Shown here: in pieces, positions 37,282 through 51,049 of the stretch
Layout: each line of letters begins with the position of its first letter
How positions within the stretch are numbered: the stretch's first letter is position 1
DNA from: Erodium maritimum
Lineage: Eukaryota; Streptophyta; Magnoliopsida; Geraniales; Geraniaceae
Assembly (NCBI GenBank): GCA_963921825.1
Contig: OY997591.1
Location: forward strand, 45,281,825 to 45,345,824
Direction: 5' to 3'
Length of the DNA: 64,000 bases
The notes under the pieces: generated by a model
Databases searched by the model: none
What the model was told of the DNA's origin: nothing
Seen by the model: the letters and a program-made list of their open reading frames with translations, nothing else
Position numbers and translations under genes: made by a program

Positions 37282-40200
37282 ATGAATATATTCAGGTTGG
37301 CAGGGGACATGACCCATTTGGCCAGCATCCTGGTCTTGCTTCTCAAGATCCACACCATCAAATCGTGTGCTGGTACCTACCCTTTCAACTTTTAATCCTT
37401 GTTTTCTTTCATTCATTCCCCTAGATTTTTATTTTTATTTTTATCTGTTGGTGTATGTCGGTGAATTCTATTTTGGGGGTAGAAATTGTCTTACTGCTGG
37501 AAATTTTGAGGATGAACAAAATGTGAAATGGGATTTTAGTTTTGGGTCAACATGATGGTTGACTTAGGCTTACCGGAACTGGATTTTTTTGGTTTTTTAG
37601 AGGGGAAGTATTAGTTTGATGGGTTTTTTTTTCGAATTTGTTCTATATATTTTTACAAATAAAAAAAAACAAATAGAGCTTGAATGAATGGCATGTAAAA
37701 GGTTTGAAATTTTTATTTGTGCATTTTCTCTAACAAGTAACTTTCCTGGTAAAGCTGGTGATTTGCGGGCCGATTACAGTGAGAGACTCAACGCCTAGGG
37801 GGATATTGTTAGGACTGCACATATATACTCAAACTTTATCCACATTTGGTAGTTGTGGGGTTTGATGTACATTTTGGTGCCATTTTTTCATGTAGTTGCC
37901 CATTCTTGAAAAATTATGGTTGTGGATTAATTACTTCAAATTTGGTAACTTTTATGGGCAACTTGGTGGAATTTCTATGCTATATGGACATTAGTAACAA
38001 GATAATGGCGACCACCCTAACTTCTATATGAGCAAAATATCGAATAAGTCTGAGCATATATGTAGCTAGTTTATGTAATGTTGACGACAGTTGATGATCA
38101 AAGAGTTTTATAGAATTAGGTAAACAGGGAGGTTAGTAGTTGCTGCTTCCACTTTATGTCACTGATATTGTTTTAGTATTTTTTTGTCATATTTAAATGT
38201 AATAATGTAGTTCTGTGGAGGCAATTTTACTGTATTTGACTTAATGTCTTATATCTCTGTCTTCTTGTATATGGTAAGATTTTAACTTTTATGTGCTTTG
38301 TTTAACTTTCGTTTCTATCATTATCCATTTAAGAATTGGAGCTTGTGTAGGTTTTTTACTTCACTTATTTTGCGCAGGTGTTTCTCTGAAGACTCAAGAA
38401 CTCTATGCCCTTGTCTTTGCCTGCCGCTACTTGGATATATTCACTAACCATATCTCTTTTTACAATACTGTAATGAAGTTGATATTTCTGGGAAGCTCTT
38501 TCTCAATTGTTTGGTACATACGGCGACACAAGATTGTTCGTAGATCTTACGATAAGGATCAAGACACCTTTCGCCATTATTTCCTATTGCTCCCTTGCCT
38601 GCTTTTGGCTATGGTCATAAATGAGAGGTTTACCTTCAAAGAGGTACAAAAATTTCTATTTGATTGGTATTTAATACTTCAGTATTTGTTGTCGCATTAT
38701 AGTTATTTGTTTGTAAATAGTCAGTAGATGTGTGTATGATTGTATTGATCCTTTATGTAGTGGGAGATCTGTCTAGATTGTTGTTTTAACCATACTTTGA
38801 GTCTTTGACATTTATAGATGCTTCTAACGAAAGAGTTGTACAGGTTATGTGGACATTTTCCTTGTATCTGGAAGCTGTTGCCATACTTCCTCAGCTTGTA
38901 CTGTTGCAAAGGACGAGAAACATTGACAACTTGACAGGCCAATATGTCTTTCTTCTTGGGTATTCTCTCTGTTTCTTATTTTCTTGTTTTGATATTTTAC
39001 AGGGCATTGTTAAATCCGAAAAGTTATGTTTCTTTGCTTTTTTATTATGTTAGTTGATGTTGATCTCATAGTATTAGTCAAATGAATATATTATATACCT
39101 ATTTAATTCAGAAAAAGAGTATCAATTGAAAATTGCAATAAGTTATTTTGAATTTGTTACCGCTTTTTCCTCTGTTTTTCTTTGTGCGTGTATGAAATTT
39201 TATCTTCATATCCTTGTAGAGTAGCCAAAATAGGAGAAACGTCTGCAATTTTCACTAAAGGGGAGAAGTAAATTGTGTACAAGGGTAAAAGAAACATTCA
39301 GAATAAGCTTTCATCAGGAGAAAAAGAGAAGGCTAAAAGTGGGGATCAGAAATCTTTTACAAAATCCAATACATTTAAAAAAACGAAGCATGAGGTTCAC
39401 TTTTTCATGGGAAATGTAATCATTAGGGGAGATAAAACTATTAAGCTTTGACCTCCAAAAGAATGAAGGATAAGGTTTTCACTGACATGAAAGAGGAGGT
39501 AGACAATTGACCTTGGAGGCATAGGATTGTTAAGGGTGGTTTAAAACTATTTAGTATTTGTTCTCTTGTTTGATGATGGGAAAGCATAAACATGCAAGAG
39601 AATTAACAATTAATTCTTGCCTATCTGAACATTTAAAAACTTAAAACATGTAAAATTGTGCTGTGAAGGCATATTTTCTGTCAAGTATTCAATGGTTAAG
39701 CGTTTACTTGGCTTAAGTTGTTTGGCTTAAAGCACCTATTCAGTTTCTCTCTCCTCAATATTTCATTCTAACTACAATATCAAAATAGTGTACCTCTTTG
39801 AGTGGAAAACGCTTAACTTGAATATAATGATTTAGGTTATTATCCAGTAGACTAGGCTAATGAGGATTATCCGTCATTACATGTGCTATGTGCCTACATC
39901 TAAAATCAGTTCAGCATATTATACCTTTTGAAAGATAAGAGCACTCTTGACTCTTGAACATAAGTCATATACCCCTTAGAACCAATCCTGAACAAGTAAC
40001 TAGCAAGAAGTTGGATGACAATTGCCTCTGGTGGAATGAAAGAAGTCTGTGACGTATGCATGTATTTTTGTAAACTGATCGTGCTCTTGGGTTCTAAATG
40101 ATAACTTATGCATAATCCTTAATCTATCTAGAAACTTTTTGCTGGATAGTTGAGGACCCTGAGTTGCCAACTTCAGGTGATCAATTTAATATGTATAACA

Positions 40201-41467
40201 TGTTACAGTGACCAGATTGATGAAGCTTATTTATCTGTTACTAGAATTTTGCTAGACATGCTATACTGTATAAGTCAGCATTATCTAAAACAATGATTTT
40301 AGGTTCTTGCATAACCAACAAATCTTATCTTGCTCTCTCTGTAAGTGATTTAGCCTTTTAAAAGTTTCTTCCATCTTCAAATTGTCTATTTTGCAAAATT
40401 TCTAGATCGCTGAGGTGTGCTACAACTCAATTCTCTTCAGTGAGCCCTACCGCCTTCCTCTAACAAACAACCCGATTCAAAGTTGCCCTTAATTAAATTT
40501 CTTATTTTGATTATCCCTAAACCTTCCCTTATGCTTGGATCGGTAGGAGACCACTGGATTGGATTAATATATTTCCCCTGTCTGCTAACGCATATATTAT
40601 CTTTCATTTTGCTGCTGTTCTACATCAACATGCAAAACACTTATATTCTGTCCTCAGTTGTGAAACTCTTTCCTTCTCACTGTTGCGTTTTTTTTATATG
40701 GACTTGTTTAAGCTTTGCTATTTCTTTTATGTTCATTATTTCTCTCAAAATTGTCATTTGTCAGCTGGTTTAGCAAGACTTAATGAGGTTCAGTGTTTTC
40801 AATAGAATATATATCTGATCCCTCAAATATTTTTTTGAACTACAATTTTCATCTCCACCAGAGGGAAATGTATGTCTTGTCATGTATGCTATGTCCTTGT
40901 TCATGCACTGCACTGCATTCTTGTCTAGAAACTAGTCATATTTCAATTACTAATCTTGTATAATACAATAAAAGGGTGTATAAAAAAGGAGAACCTCTGC
41001 AAGTTTATGAATTTCAATTCATTTGATACTGAATTTTATACCATTTGCACGTGTTCTTTTCTAGTCGGTCCATTGGTTTGGGGTTGACGCATTTAGATAC
41101 AAGCGGTGTATTTATGTCACAATTTTGAAATGCAGAGCCTACCGAGCACTGTACATCCTCAACTGGATTTATCGCTTTTCCACTGAGGATCACTATGTTC
41201 ATTGGATAAGTATGAATCTCTATCTCAAATCAATCCTGCTAGTGTTCATCTTGAGATTTATATTCATGAATGGCTTTATTCTTGCAGCTTGGATATCGGG
41301 TCTTATTCAGACACTGCTCTATGCAGATTTCTTCTACTATTACTTCCAGAGGTAAATCATGTTTCAATCGTCTGAGATTGTGATAAAAAGTAGATATAAA
41401 TTAACAATTGGCTTTTTGATGCGTATGCAGCTGGAAGAACAATGTAAAACTCCAGTTACCAGCTTGA
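37282..41467 (+). CDS. ERD2: ER lumen protein-retaining receptor (K/HDEL receptor), six coding exons
   Basis: Seven-helix Golgi/ER membrane receptor that binds the C-terminal K/HDEL signal of escaped ER proteins and returns them in COPI vesicles. Exons: 37282-37372, 38378-38643, 38844-38959, 41136-41209, 41288-41351, 41431-41467; all junctions are GT-AG and phases agree, giving 648 nt, 215 aa plus stop, the usual plant ERD2 length. The protein starts MNIFRLAGDMTHLA and continues CAGVSLKTQELYALVF, RRSYDKDQDTFRHYF, LEAVAILPQLVLLQR, NLTGQYVFLLGAYRALY, WIYRFSTEDHYVHWI, YADFFYYYF and SWKNNVKLQLPA, all diagnostic of the family. No stop or shift. Introns 1 (1.0 kb) and 3 (2.2 kb) are long; I recognise no transposon in them. 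The start is the family's conserved first Met. A Harbinger element ends 323 bp upstream and a fold-back MULE begins about 440 bp downstream. Confidence 0.97.
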
Positions 41468-41898
41468 GATATTGTGACAGATGGATTGTACACTGACTAC
41501 AGTTGTTTGCCAATGTTGATTTCCTTGGGTCCTTTAGGATTTAAGTAAACCTAGACAAGTGTATCATTTTATGGTGATGAGGAATTGTAGTACAAGTTTC
41601 TTTACGAAAAATACTGGGAATACAGACAGGTGATACATATTACTCCTCTCCCTCAAGTATGGTAGTATGTGTTGGTCCAACGATGAAGGTACTGGTTTTG
41701 TTGCCATAATGATATATAGAATTTCATTAGCACCTAGTTTGTGCACCGCTGCAAGAATTTATGAAAACAGTTTCATACACAGATGGATTTTGCAGCCATT
41801 TCGTTCTCAATCAAAACGGGGTGGGATTATGTTGGATTACCCAAAAAATGCGAAGGTTGTCTATCCTTTATCTTGTTGAGTGCAAATTATATATGGAA
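41468..41898 (+). other. Probable 3' UTR and downstream flank of ERD2
   Basis: No coding sequence. It directly follows the ERD2 stop codon and precedes the TSD of the fold-back element; the 3' UTR is probably here, but I cannot fix the polyadenylation site. Confidence 0.5.
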
Positions 41899-41908
41899 TA
41901 TGTGGGTA

Positions 41909-43167
41909 GAGGTGAAATCGGCTACAAACCACTCTTAACCTAAAAACTAGAGAACCAATCCTAGCCACACACACCTAACATCCAACATTCCCCTTGATGC
42001 CACATCATCACCCCAATTTCATCCAAACTCACGCCACTTTCATCATTTCTCACACAAGCAAGGACATAATTGTAAAAGCATGGTGTCATGTGGACAAGTG
42101 TCCATTTATTTATTCACCAATTCACTAATTTAATATTTCCCGATTCGTTTGAATTCCGATTAGCTTCAAACTTGCGCCAATATTTTTATTTTTTCAAGGG
42201 CTTTAAATCAAGATCAATCATGAATATATTTTGAAGCACGAAAATAAAAAAGGTATATCGGAGTGATAAAAAAATGTGTGAGAAAAATGTTGATAAAAAC
42301 ATGTACTGAGGTGACAAAAAACCATGTTCAATTTTGATAATAAGTGTGATAAACTAGAGTTTAGCGTTGATAAAAAAACATGTGATGAGTGATAAAAACA
42401 CATGTAATTTAATGATAACATAGTGTTTAATGTTGATAAAACTGATGTTCATAAAAAGCACATGATGAGATGATAAAAATCATGATCAGTTTTGGAGAAT
42501 GGGGGTGATAAAACCAGTGTAAAGTGTTGATAAAACCAGAGCAAAGTGTTGATAAAAATTAGCCAAATATAATTTCTTTAAAAACCAGTCTCGAAATAAA
42601 TAAAAAATCGTGCTTCAAAAAAATCATATGATGGGGATGATAAAACATTCGTAATTGAATGATAAACTAGTGTTTAGCGTTGATAAAACTAGTGTTCATA
42701 AAAAGCACGCGATGAGGTGATAAAATCATGATCATTTTTAGAAAATTAGGTGATAAAACCAGTGTAAAGTGTTGATAAAACCAGTGTAAAAGTGTTGATA
42801 AATCCAGAGCAAAGTGTTGATAAAAATTACCCATATTTTTTTTAAATCAACACCGAAATAATTTTTTTTTCGTGCTTCAAAATATATTCATGACTGATCT
42901 TGATTTAAATCCCTTAAAAAAACAAAACTAATGGCCAAGTTTGAAGCCAATCGGAGTTCAAACGAAGCGGGAAAAATTAAATTAGTGAATTGATTAAAAA
43001 AAATATGATAGTTTTAGTAAAAAGTCATTACCAATGATTAAAAAGTGCTGTTTTTTTTTTGCAGTCAACTACTCAATTGCATCTCATCCATCCATTCTTA
43101 AAATGGATGACTTAGATTGGTTCTCAAGTTTTTAGGTTAAGACATGATTTGTATTTGATTTCTCCTC
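41909..43167. mobile_element. Fold-back MULE-type element (1,259 bp), long inverted arms
   Basis: Left arm about 41909-42250 and right arm about 42850-43167 are long imperfect inverted repeats: ends GAGGTGAAATC / GATTTCTCCTC, then CTTAACCTAAAAACT and GAGAACCAATC. They are flanked by a perfect 10-bp duplication tatgtgggta (41899-41908 and 43168-43177), which suits a Mutator-type insertion (9-11 bp). The loop (about 42250-42850) is an AT-rich array of GATAAAA(C/A) units, including repeated gtaaagtgttgataaaacc. No transposase. Confidence 0.87.
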
Positions 43168-43329
43168 TATGTGGGTACCTGAATAGCATTACTATGCTTA
43201 AATCTTTGATACCACCAAACTATGAGGAGAAATTGATCAGTAGTTTCGCTATAAATACTTTTGTTCCCAACTAATTTTTCACACATTCAATATCATCTTC
43301 GCACATGACTTTAAAATTTTAAATTTTTT

Positions 43330-45070
43330 TCTTATTTTCGACGAATGATGTTCAAAGATATTAAAGCCAGCATTAAGGTGATAATGAAGGAGTTAGAGGC
43401 AAAATGCGAGCACCAAACAAGCATCTTGATGAACTTTGAACGTTGCGTGGATAATATCATGGAAAGCATTAAAGGCGGGGAAGGGTCATTGCAGAAGAAA
43501 AGCGTGTTATATCGAGGTCGTGTAGAAACACATGAACTCTTGATGATTTATTATTGTGGATGACCCAGTTTACGGGAATGAGTTGTTCCGAAGTCGATTT
43601 TGTGTGAGTCGAGATTTTTTGTTATCGCGTTTTGTAAGGAGTGGTACAACAAGATGACTATTTCGTCCAAAAGGTTGATGCTCTTAGATAGTTGGGGTCA
43701 AGTCCACACCTCAATTGTTAGTGTACCATTGATGAAATCTTTCGAATGAGTGCCTCAAACATCCTATAGTGCGTCAGTTAATTCGGGGGTGAGTATCAAA
43801 GGTGACCAAATGCGATTGACTTGGAACGTTTGTTGTGTATCAACAAGAGAAAATGCTTCCCATGCATGATTGGTAGTCTTGATTGCAAGCATTGACGGTG
43901 AAATAATTGGCCGGCTACTTGGAAATGACAATTCTCAATGATAGATCATGGTAGCCGACCAATAATTATGCTCGAAGTTGTTGCGTCACACGAACTGTGG
44001 ATTTGACATGCTTATTTCATTACCTCCAAGTCGAACAACGACATCAATGTCATCAATAAATCGCATTTGTTCGCTGAAGTCTTATGAGGTGAGCATTCTC
44101 GTATAAAGTACTGAATAAACACTACTCGTTACAAATCTCCTTACTACTTAGTTGACGACATTTATACTATGTGGAGTCGGTTTGTTAAAATCATATCACA
44201 CTCAAAATATTTTTCAAAAAGCATGAGAGAGAGGAAAGATGCGGAAAGGGAGTTTAGAGTTCTTCAGACGCATTGGCACATCCCAACCGACTCATGTGTA
44301 AATTACATAGTACTCGATAGATACAATGCATCCTTGCATTATTTTATACAACATGATTGTGGAGAAGAATATAAAACATACTATAAGGCTGAAAATTATG
44401 TGGAAGAGGAGGATGCCAAAATGTCGCTATGGAGACAAAGGCCCATATTTCAATTTAAACATGGGGTTACTCCATGTCCTAACGCCCAACTTTCAGAAAT
44501 TGTTAAATCCAAACCCTGTACAATTGAAATTGTCATGTAGTAACGGTCAATTAACTGAAATTGCCAATTGTTTCTAATTTTAAACGGACGTTAACTTGGA
44601 CAAGTGAAAAGTCGAGTTTACCCTCAAATATGTTCTTCCTACGGATGTTAACTTGGCCTAACTTCATCCCTTTGTGACCTAATCTCTTCATCTCAGCTCT
44701 TCGAACTTCATCTCTTTGTGTCCAAGCTTCGAATTTCATCTCTTCGTGACCTCAGCTCGCGCAAGCTCCATTATAAAATGAGTCATGTGGGCAGCACGTG
44801 ATTCACTGTTCACGGAAAAAGTTAATTTAAACAGTACTTTTTGATTTTTAATAATTCAGTTTTGAAATTCGTTACTATTTGACAATTTCCCAAAGCTTAG
44901 GTGCGGATTTGACAATTAAGTGTAGTACGAGGTTAGGACATGGAGTAACCTCTTTAAACATTCATGGTATACTTTGAAAGACTACGATGATAGACTTCAC
45001 ATGAAGTTGAAGATCGGTCTTAATAACATATATGAGAATTATTTGATAATCAGAATAATGAGTAATGTAG
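43330..45070 (+). mobile_element. Decayed PIF/Harbinger transposase copy, interrupted by a MITE
   Basis: Scattered frames match the Harbinger transposase at 35198: MLEVVASHELWI, SKSNNDINVINKSHLFAEVL (43970-44090), SPYYLVDDIYTMWSRFVK (44140-44200), then REFRVLQTHWHIP and IQHDCGEE (44240-44370). After the MITE at 44463-44952 a stretch near 45000-45065 aligns with the transposase C-terminus. Multiple stops and shifts; much older than the copy at 34816. TIRs could not be located. Confidence 0.78.
44463..44952. mobile_element. MULE-type MITE (490 bp)
   Basis: TIRs GGGGTTACTCCATGTCCTAAC (left) and its complement starting GAGGTTACTCC at the right end, flanked by a perfect 9-bp TSD tttaaacat (44454-44462 and 44953-44961). 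Weaker inverted similarity extends about 80 bp inward (aattgt.aaatcc, gaaattgtca..tagtaac). No coding capacity. It splits the 3' part of the Harbinger remnant. Confidence 0.9.
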
Positions 45071-45199
45071 TTTCATGTACTTTAAAAATCTGAATGTCAT
45101 TACAATTAATACAAGTGTTTGTCTTTAATTTTATTAAAGTGATTGTCCATTCATTTTTCATTTTTACAAGAATATATTCGTTTTATAGAAATAGATTTC

Positions 45200-45935
45200 A
45201 TCCATGTCAAAAAAGTGTTGGGTTATGGATTTCGAAAATGTGGCGAAAAACAATTTTTTTTGATGCATAATCCTTAACCTTGATCATTTTTATACCGAAC
45301 AAATTATCATATAAACATAACATAGATTAGTTACCTCTTGTAGTCAATCTTCTCTTCATTTCAATGCTGAGATTCTACGACTTTCATTCTAATAAAGATT
45401 TTCAAAGACGTCCTCAACGGATTCCACTCATTAACTTTATCCACACGAACAAAGTAATATCCACAACTTTAGGCTTGTTAGGGCTTTGAAACGATTCCCT
45501 CTTTTCTCTCAGTCTGGTGGTTGAAATTCTCAAGTCCAATGCTTATGATTTTTTGGCCATATGACCTTGTATTATAGGCTTTTGGTTTTCCAAAAACTAA
45601 GTCCTTTTAGAATAAAGAAAGCTTGAAAAGCAGAAAAACCTAAATGAGTCTTTTTTAATAAGCGATGTTTTATTGAAGCTTTGTAATTTAAGAAAAACCA
45701 CAAAGTGGGGAGGTTCAACCCAAAAAGGGGCCATCTCAAAGACCTTCCAAACTGCCACGTTACCACGACCAAAAACCAAAGGAGCGGAAAGAAAAACAAA
45801 GAAGGAAACCAAAACTGTTCCGACACAGCAACACAACCACTTAAACAACAACAAAAGCACACAATACACAGAAGAAACTAATTAGGAAGGCGTAACCCAA
45901 GTAAGAGGCAGTAAATTCATTTCGCCTCAAACATC
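45200..45935. other. AT-rich flank of the copia insertion; no recognised gene
   Basis: The sequence at 45650-45940 and 52944-53480 was contiguous before the copia insertion. It contains no convincing coding frame on either strand; a decayed non-LTR element is possible but not supported. Confidence 0.4.
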
Positions 45936-45940
45936 AATGT

Positions 45941-46317
45941 TGAAGGATCGATAAACATCACATGTTTGCAGCGGAACAAATTATTCGATCCTAAATAGAT
46001 CTATTGCATTTGAATCAAAAATAAAATTAATAGACTTACTTACTTGATATGTAGAATAAACCCAATATAGCTCCGAAAGTACGAAGCTTCTAGTGTATCC
46101 ACACCGAACAACCTTTGATGCTTTCAACAAATTGAGATGGCTATGGAGGAAGAACGATTCTTCCTTTTTTGTTTTGGGAGAGTAGAGAAAAAGAGGCTAC
46201 AAGAGAATAAGATGAATCTATCTCTTAACCCTAATCTCTAATCTTATATACTAATCAATATTGGGTCCAACACTCAATTGGGCTTAAACCCGATTGGGCC
46301 TAGGGCAAAACCCAACA
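45941..46317 (-). repeat. Copia LTR (3' LTR in element orientation)
   Basis: Starts TGAAGGATCG and ends CCCAACA on the plus strand; same length as its partner at 52567-52943. Confidence 0.95.
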
Positions 46318-48829
46318 ATCTCCCACTTGACCTAGATCCAATCTATCAAGACTTCCAATATTTATTATATTTCTGTGTTATCAGAAGGTATAACAAATAT
46401 GCCATCTAGATCATTTCAATAAATTATCTCATAATAAATTAAATGATCTTAAACATCAAACGTCACTCGTAAGTGTGTGACCACATAGGTTCAACGCTAA
46501 ACCGGTAGTAATTAATCTCATTAACTACTAATCGAGGTTGGTGTCTAACAACACTCCCCGACGGCCGGATAACGTGAATATCAATATCCAATAAAGACGA
46601 ACCTGGTTTAAGGATAATGAATTGTTTTCCTTCCATCTTTCCAACTCCGGATTATCCTAGGGTATGGTTTGACTGTCAAACCCTAATAGATAACCACTAT
46701 GTTTCATGTTGATCGTTACTGGTTGTCGAATGACTTTAAGAAACTCCTTTCCTAAATCATTCTTCTGCCTTGGCCAAGGATCTTTTCAACCATAAGATTC
46801 ATAACAACATAGAGTTCAAACTCATTACCTTGAGTTGATGGATTCCCTCTTGACTCACCATTGGTTATATAGGTACTCAATCATACTCAATGACCTTTCA
46901 ACTAGCATTTTCACACACTAGGTGTCTGGTATCAAAGTATAACAAGCATTCTACTAACCACTATGGTGATCTCAGGTCAAAGGACAAAACAATACACATT
47001 TGTTCCTTAAGAAAATTTCCATATTGACAGTATAGGTAAAATCAACCATTTGGAAATCTCACTTTTGGTCAGTTCAATGATCATATCCACTTTATGCATC
47101 ATCTATATTATAACTTAATGAATGAGATCCATTAATACTCATCCAATGAGTACCGTTATACATATATTGGTCTATCTGGATCACCTTAGTCCCAATAGGA
47201 TGATCCTATGACCAAGAACGCATTTAGATCAAACTCTATAATACTTGACTCTCATTATCATAATCCCTATTATGATGACAAGTATATCAATTTAATAAAG
47301 GACTTATCATATCTAATGTCAATAAACATACATATATGATAACAATAAATGTCATTATATTAGTCACCACTAATAAGAAAAACACGATATGAAATGTGCT
47401 AAAAACAATGTTTCATGAAGATTAACATTTGACTAGAGCCAAACATTCATGAATTTCAATCCTATATTCCACTTGTGCTTGTCAAACTCCTTTGAACAAG
47501 CACCTTAGTGAAAGGACCTTCATCGTTTTCCTTTCCTTCCAAATTCAAAATTTGAACGTCTCACGTTCAACTATTTCTTTAATCAGAAGAAACTTCCGAA
47601 GAATGTATTTGGATTTTTGGTGTGCACTTGGCTCCTTGGCTTGTGCAATAACGCCCTTATTGTCACATAATAAAGGAACACTTTCCTTTACTAAAGGAAC
47701 CACACCAAGCTCAGTTAAGAACTTCTTTATCCATACACCTTCCACAACAGCATCACATGCAACTATGTATTCTGCTTCGATTACTGAATTAGTTACGGTA
47801 ACTTGTTTGAAACTCTTCCAACAAATTGCCCCACCATTTAAGGTAAAACATGACCAGAGGTAGATTTGCTATCGTCCTAATATGATGTAAAACTTACATC
47901 AATATGGCCTAACAATTTAAGCTCATTATCTCCATATATGAGGAATTGGTCTTTAGTTCTTCTCAAGAACTTAAGAATATGTATGAGAACTTTCCAATGT
48001 CCCTCACCCGGATTCCCTTGGTACCTACTTGCTACTCCTAGCGTATAGGCAACATCCGGTTTCGTACATCTCATGGTATACATGATAGCTCCCACTGTGT
48101 TAACATATGGGATTCTACTCATGCGTTCTCTTTCCTCTAGAGTCTTAGGGATATCCCCCCTAGAAAGAGAAACTCTAGTTCCAATAGGTAAGTAACCCCT
48201 TTTGGAATTATCCATGTGATACTTTCTTAAGATAGTATCAATGTACATAGATAACGAGATCCCAAGCAACTTCCTTGATCTATCTCTATAGACCTCTATT
48301 CCAAGAATATAAGCTGCTTCTCCCATATATTTCACGGAGAATTTTTCAGATAGCCAAATCTTTGTTTCTTGCATTACTGACACATCATTTCCTATTAGCA
48401 ATATGTCATCTACATATAACACTAGGAAAATGACAACGCTCCCACTAACCTTCTTGTACACACATGGCTCCTTTTCACAACACACAAAATCGAACCTTTC
48501 GATTATCGTGTGAAAACAAATGTTCCAATTATGAGAATATTTCTTTAGTCCATAAATGGATCATTGTAGCATACATACTTTACTAGGAACAGATGACAAT
48601 GTGAAACCTTCAAGTGGAGTCATATAGACATCTACCTTGAGCTCACCATTAAGGAAAGCCGTTTTCACATATATTTGTCAAATCTCATAATCACAGTATG
48701 CAATAATTGCAAGAAAAATCCGAACAGATTAGAGCATTGCTACAGGGGAGAACGTTTCTTCATAATCAATACTTTCCTTTTGATTATACCCCTTTAGCAA
48801 CTAGACGGGCTTTAAAAGGTTTCAACCTT

Positions 48830-48830
<1 letters not shown>

Positions 48831-48861
<31 letters not shown>
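48831..48861 (+). repeat. Poly-C homopolymer (31 bases)
   Basis: An uninterrupted run of 31 C within the copia pol region; unusually long for a plant genome and possibly a sequencing or assembly artefact. Confidence 0.93.
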
Positions 48862-48862
<1 letters not shown>

Positions 48863-51049
48863 CTCCAATCTTTCTCTTAAAACCCAGTTTACACCCAATA
48901 GGTTTTAAGTCTTTAGAGACATCAACTAAAGTCCATACTTTATTGATTTTCATTTACTCCATTTCGGATCCCATGGCAGCAAGCCATTTCTCATACTCTG
49001 GACATAGCCATCGCCTCTTGGAAACACTTAGGATCGTCTTTAATAATAAGGTCATCATCAATATGATTGTCCTCATTATCGCACACTAATAGATTAATCC
49101 TATTTTGTGCGCGACATTCTCTAATTGATCTTCCAAGAGGCTTTTGTACTTCTTGATTCTATTGTTACCATTGTTCATGAATTGGTTCATTAACCAAATC
49201 ATTTACCTCAACGTTTAAGGTTGAAACCCTCGGTGGTAACTATAAGACATCAAGAAAAGGTTGCTCAATATGCATCCCATGCTCTTGAGTCGGCGCTGAC
49301 TCATTGGTATCTTGTATTTCATCAAGATCTATTTCTACTTCCAGTTCTTCCGATATCAAGGAACTTCTTTTCTAAAAGAAAAGCCGCTTCCTAGCCACAA
49401 ACATTTTATGTTCATAAGGAAGATAGAAATAGTATCCCATAGTCTCCTTGGGATAACCAACAAATTTGCATTTGTTAGACTTAGCCTCAAGCTTGTCTGA
49501 TTGCAGTCGCTTAACATAGGTTGGAAAACCCTTAAATGTTTAAGGTTAGTTTTCCATCCTTTTCATATCTCATATGATGTTTCAACAACTGCTTTAGTGG
49601 GAACCTTATTTAGCAAACATGCAACAGTCTCTAAAGCATATCCCCACAGGAAGATAGAAAGATCTATAAATCACATCATCGATCGTACCATATCTAATAA
49701 GATACGAAGTCCAATATGATAGTATCCTTTCTTGTGGCAAATAATCAATAAAATCATCTATAAGATACTCACCCCCACGGTCAGATCTCAGTGCCTTGAT
49801 ATTCTTACTGGTTTGTTTCTCAACTTCACTTCTAAACCTTTTGAACATTTCGAAAGATTCCGACTTATGTCTCATGAGATATACGAAACCATATCTCGAC
49901 ATATCGTCAGTGAAGGTGATAAAGTAAGAATATCCACCTTTTGCTTGAACTTTCATTGGTCCACATACATCACTATGTATGAGTCCCAAAAGTTCACTGG
50001 CTCTTTCTCCAGTTCCATTAAAAGGAGATTTTGTCATTTTTCCAAATGAGACAAGATTCATAAGTATCGTATGATTCATAATCAAACTGCCTAAGACACA
50101 ATGCCTTATGCGACTTGTTTACTCTTTTCTCATTGATATGACCAAGCCTAAAAAGCTAAAAGTAGTCTTGATTTGTATGATTTTTTTCTCTTCCAATGTC
50201 CTTACTTCTTACAAAAGAAACGTCCTACATCCCATTGATCGATGTTCATCTTTAATTTATTGAATGTGTTCATAACAGCATTCTCAAGTGCAAGCGGTTT
50301 TCTCTCAGACATCCATTTACCTCTCCACTTATTCTTTAAAGATTCATCAATCAAATGCACAGATCCTGATATTTTCGTTTTCTCGATGTGAATTGTATTT
50401 CATAATTGATCAACATATTGAGCAATTCATGAATATCACAATTCACCATGTTCATGTTAAAATTAACATAACAGAAATATCATAAAGAGACTGCAAGATC
50501 AAACCCTGCTATAAGTGTGCATCCTTACTTCTTAAGTTATTCTACAAGATCAATTATCTTTAGAACATGCATACGCACCAGCTCATAGAGCTTTAATTCA
50601 GACATGAATAGAGACTTAGATATCTGATATCTAGCATTCATATTCTGATACTCCTACATCTTGTTAAGATGTTCTATTATCTGTGGTGGATTCATAGTTT
50701 CATGTTTTCTCTAAAGGACAAGACTCGTGGAAGCCAAAATGATGCATTGAGTAGTAGTACTTCATTCCCAGTACTTCAGATATACATCTAATGCAACTAC
50801 AACAGTCATTCCCTCAGTAGGAGCTTCCATAGTGGGGTTATCGATCACATCGATAAGCTTTTCATGCATGAGAACAATTCTAGGGTTCCGGTACCAGTCA
50901 TATAAAAAATGTTACCAGATATTTTGTTAGTTACTAGTATGCCACGTAGAGGAAAAATAGTCATTTCAGAAATTAACCATGAAGGAAAACAACAATAGCA
51001 CAAGCATACATCATTAAGACATGGACTTCATCAAAATGATAATACAAAC

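Noticed and set aside
39000-41100. Extra coding exons or a nested gene in ERD2 intron 3
   Set aside because: The ERD2 protein is complete without them and the short frames there match no family.
45572-45885. Short overlapping frames on both strands next to the copia element
   Set aside because: Low-complexity translations with no motif; no support as a gene.
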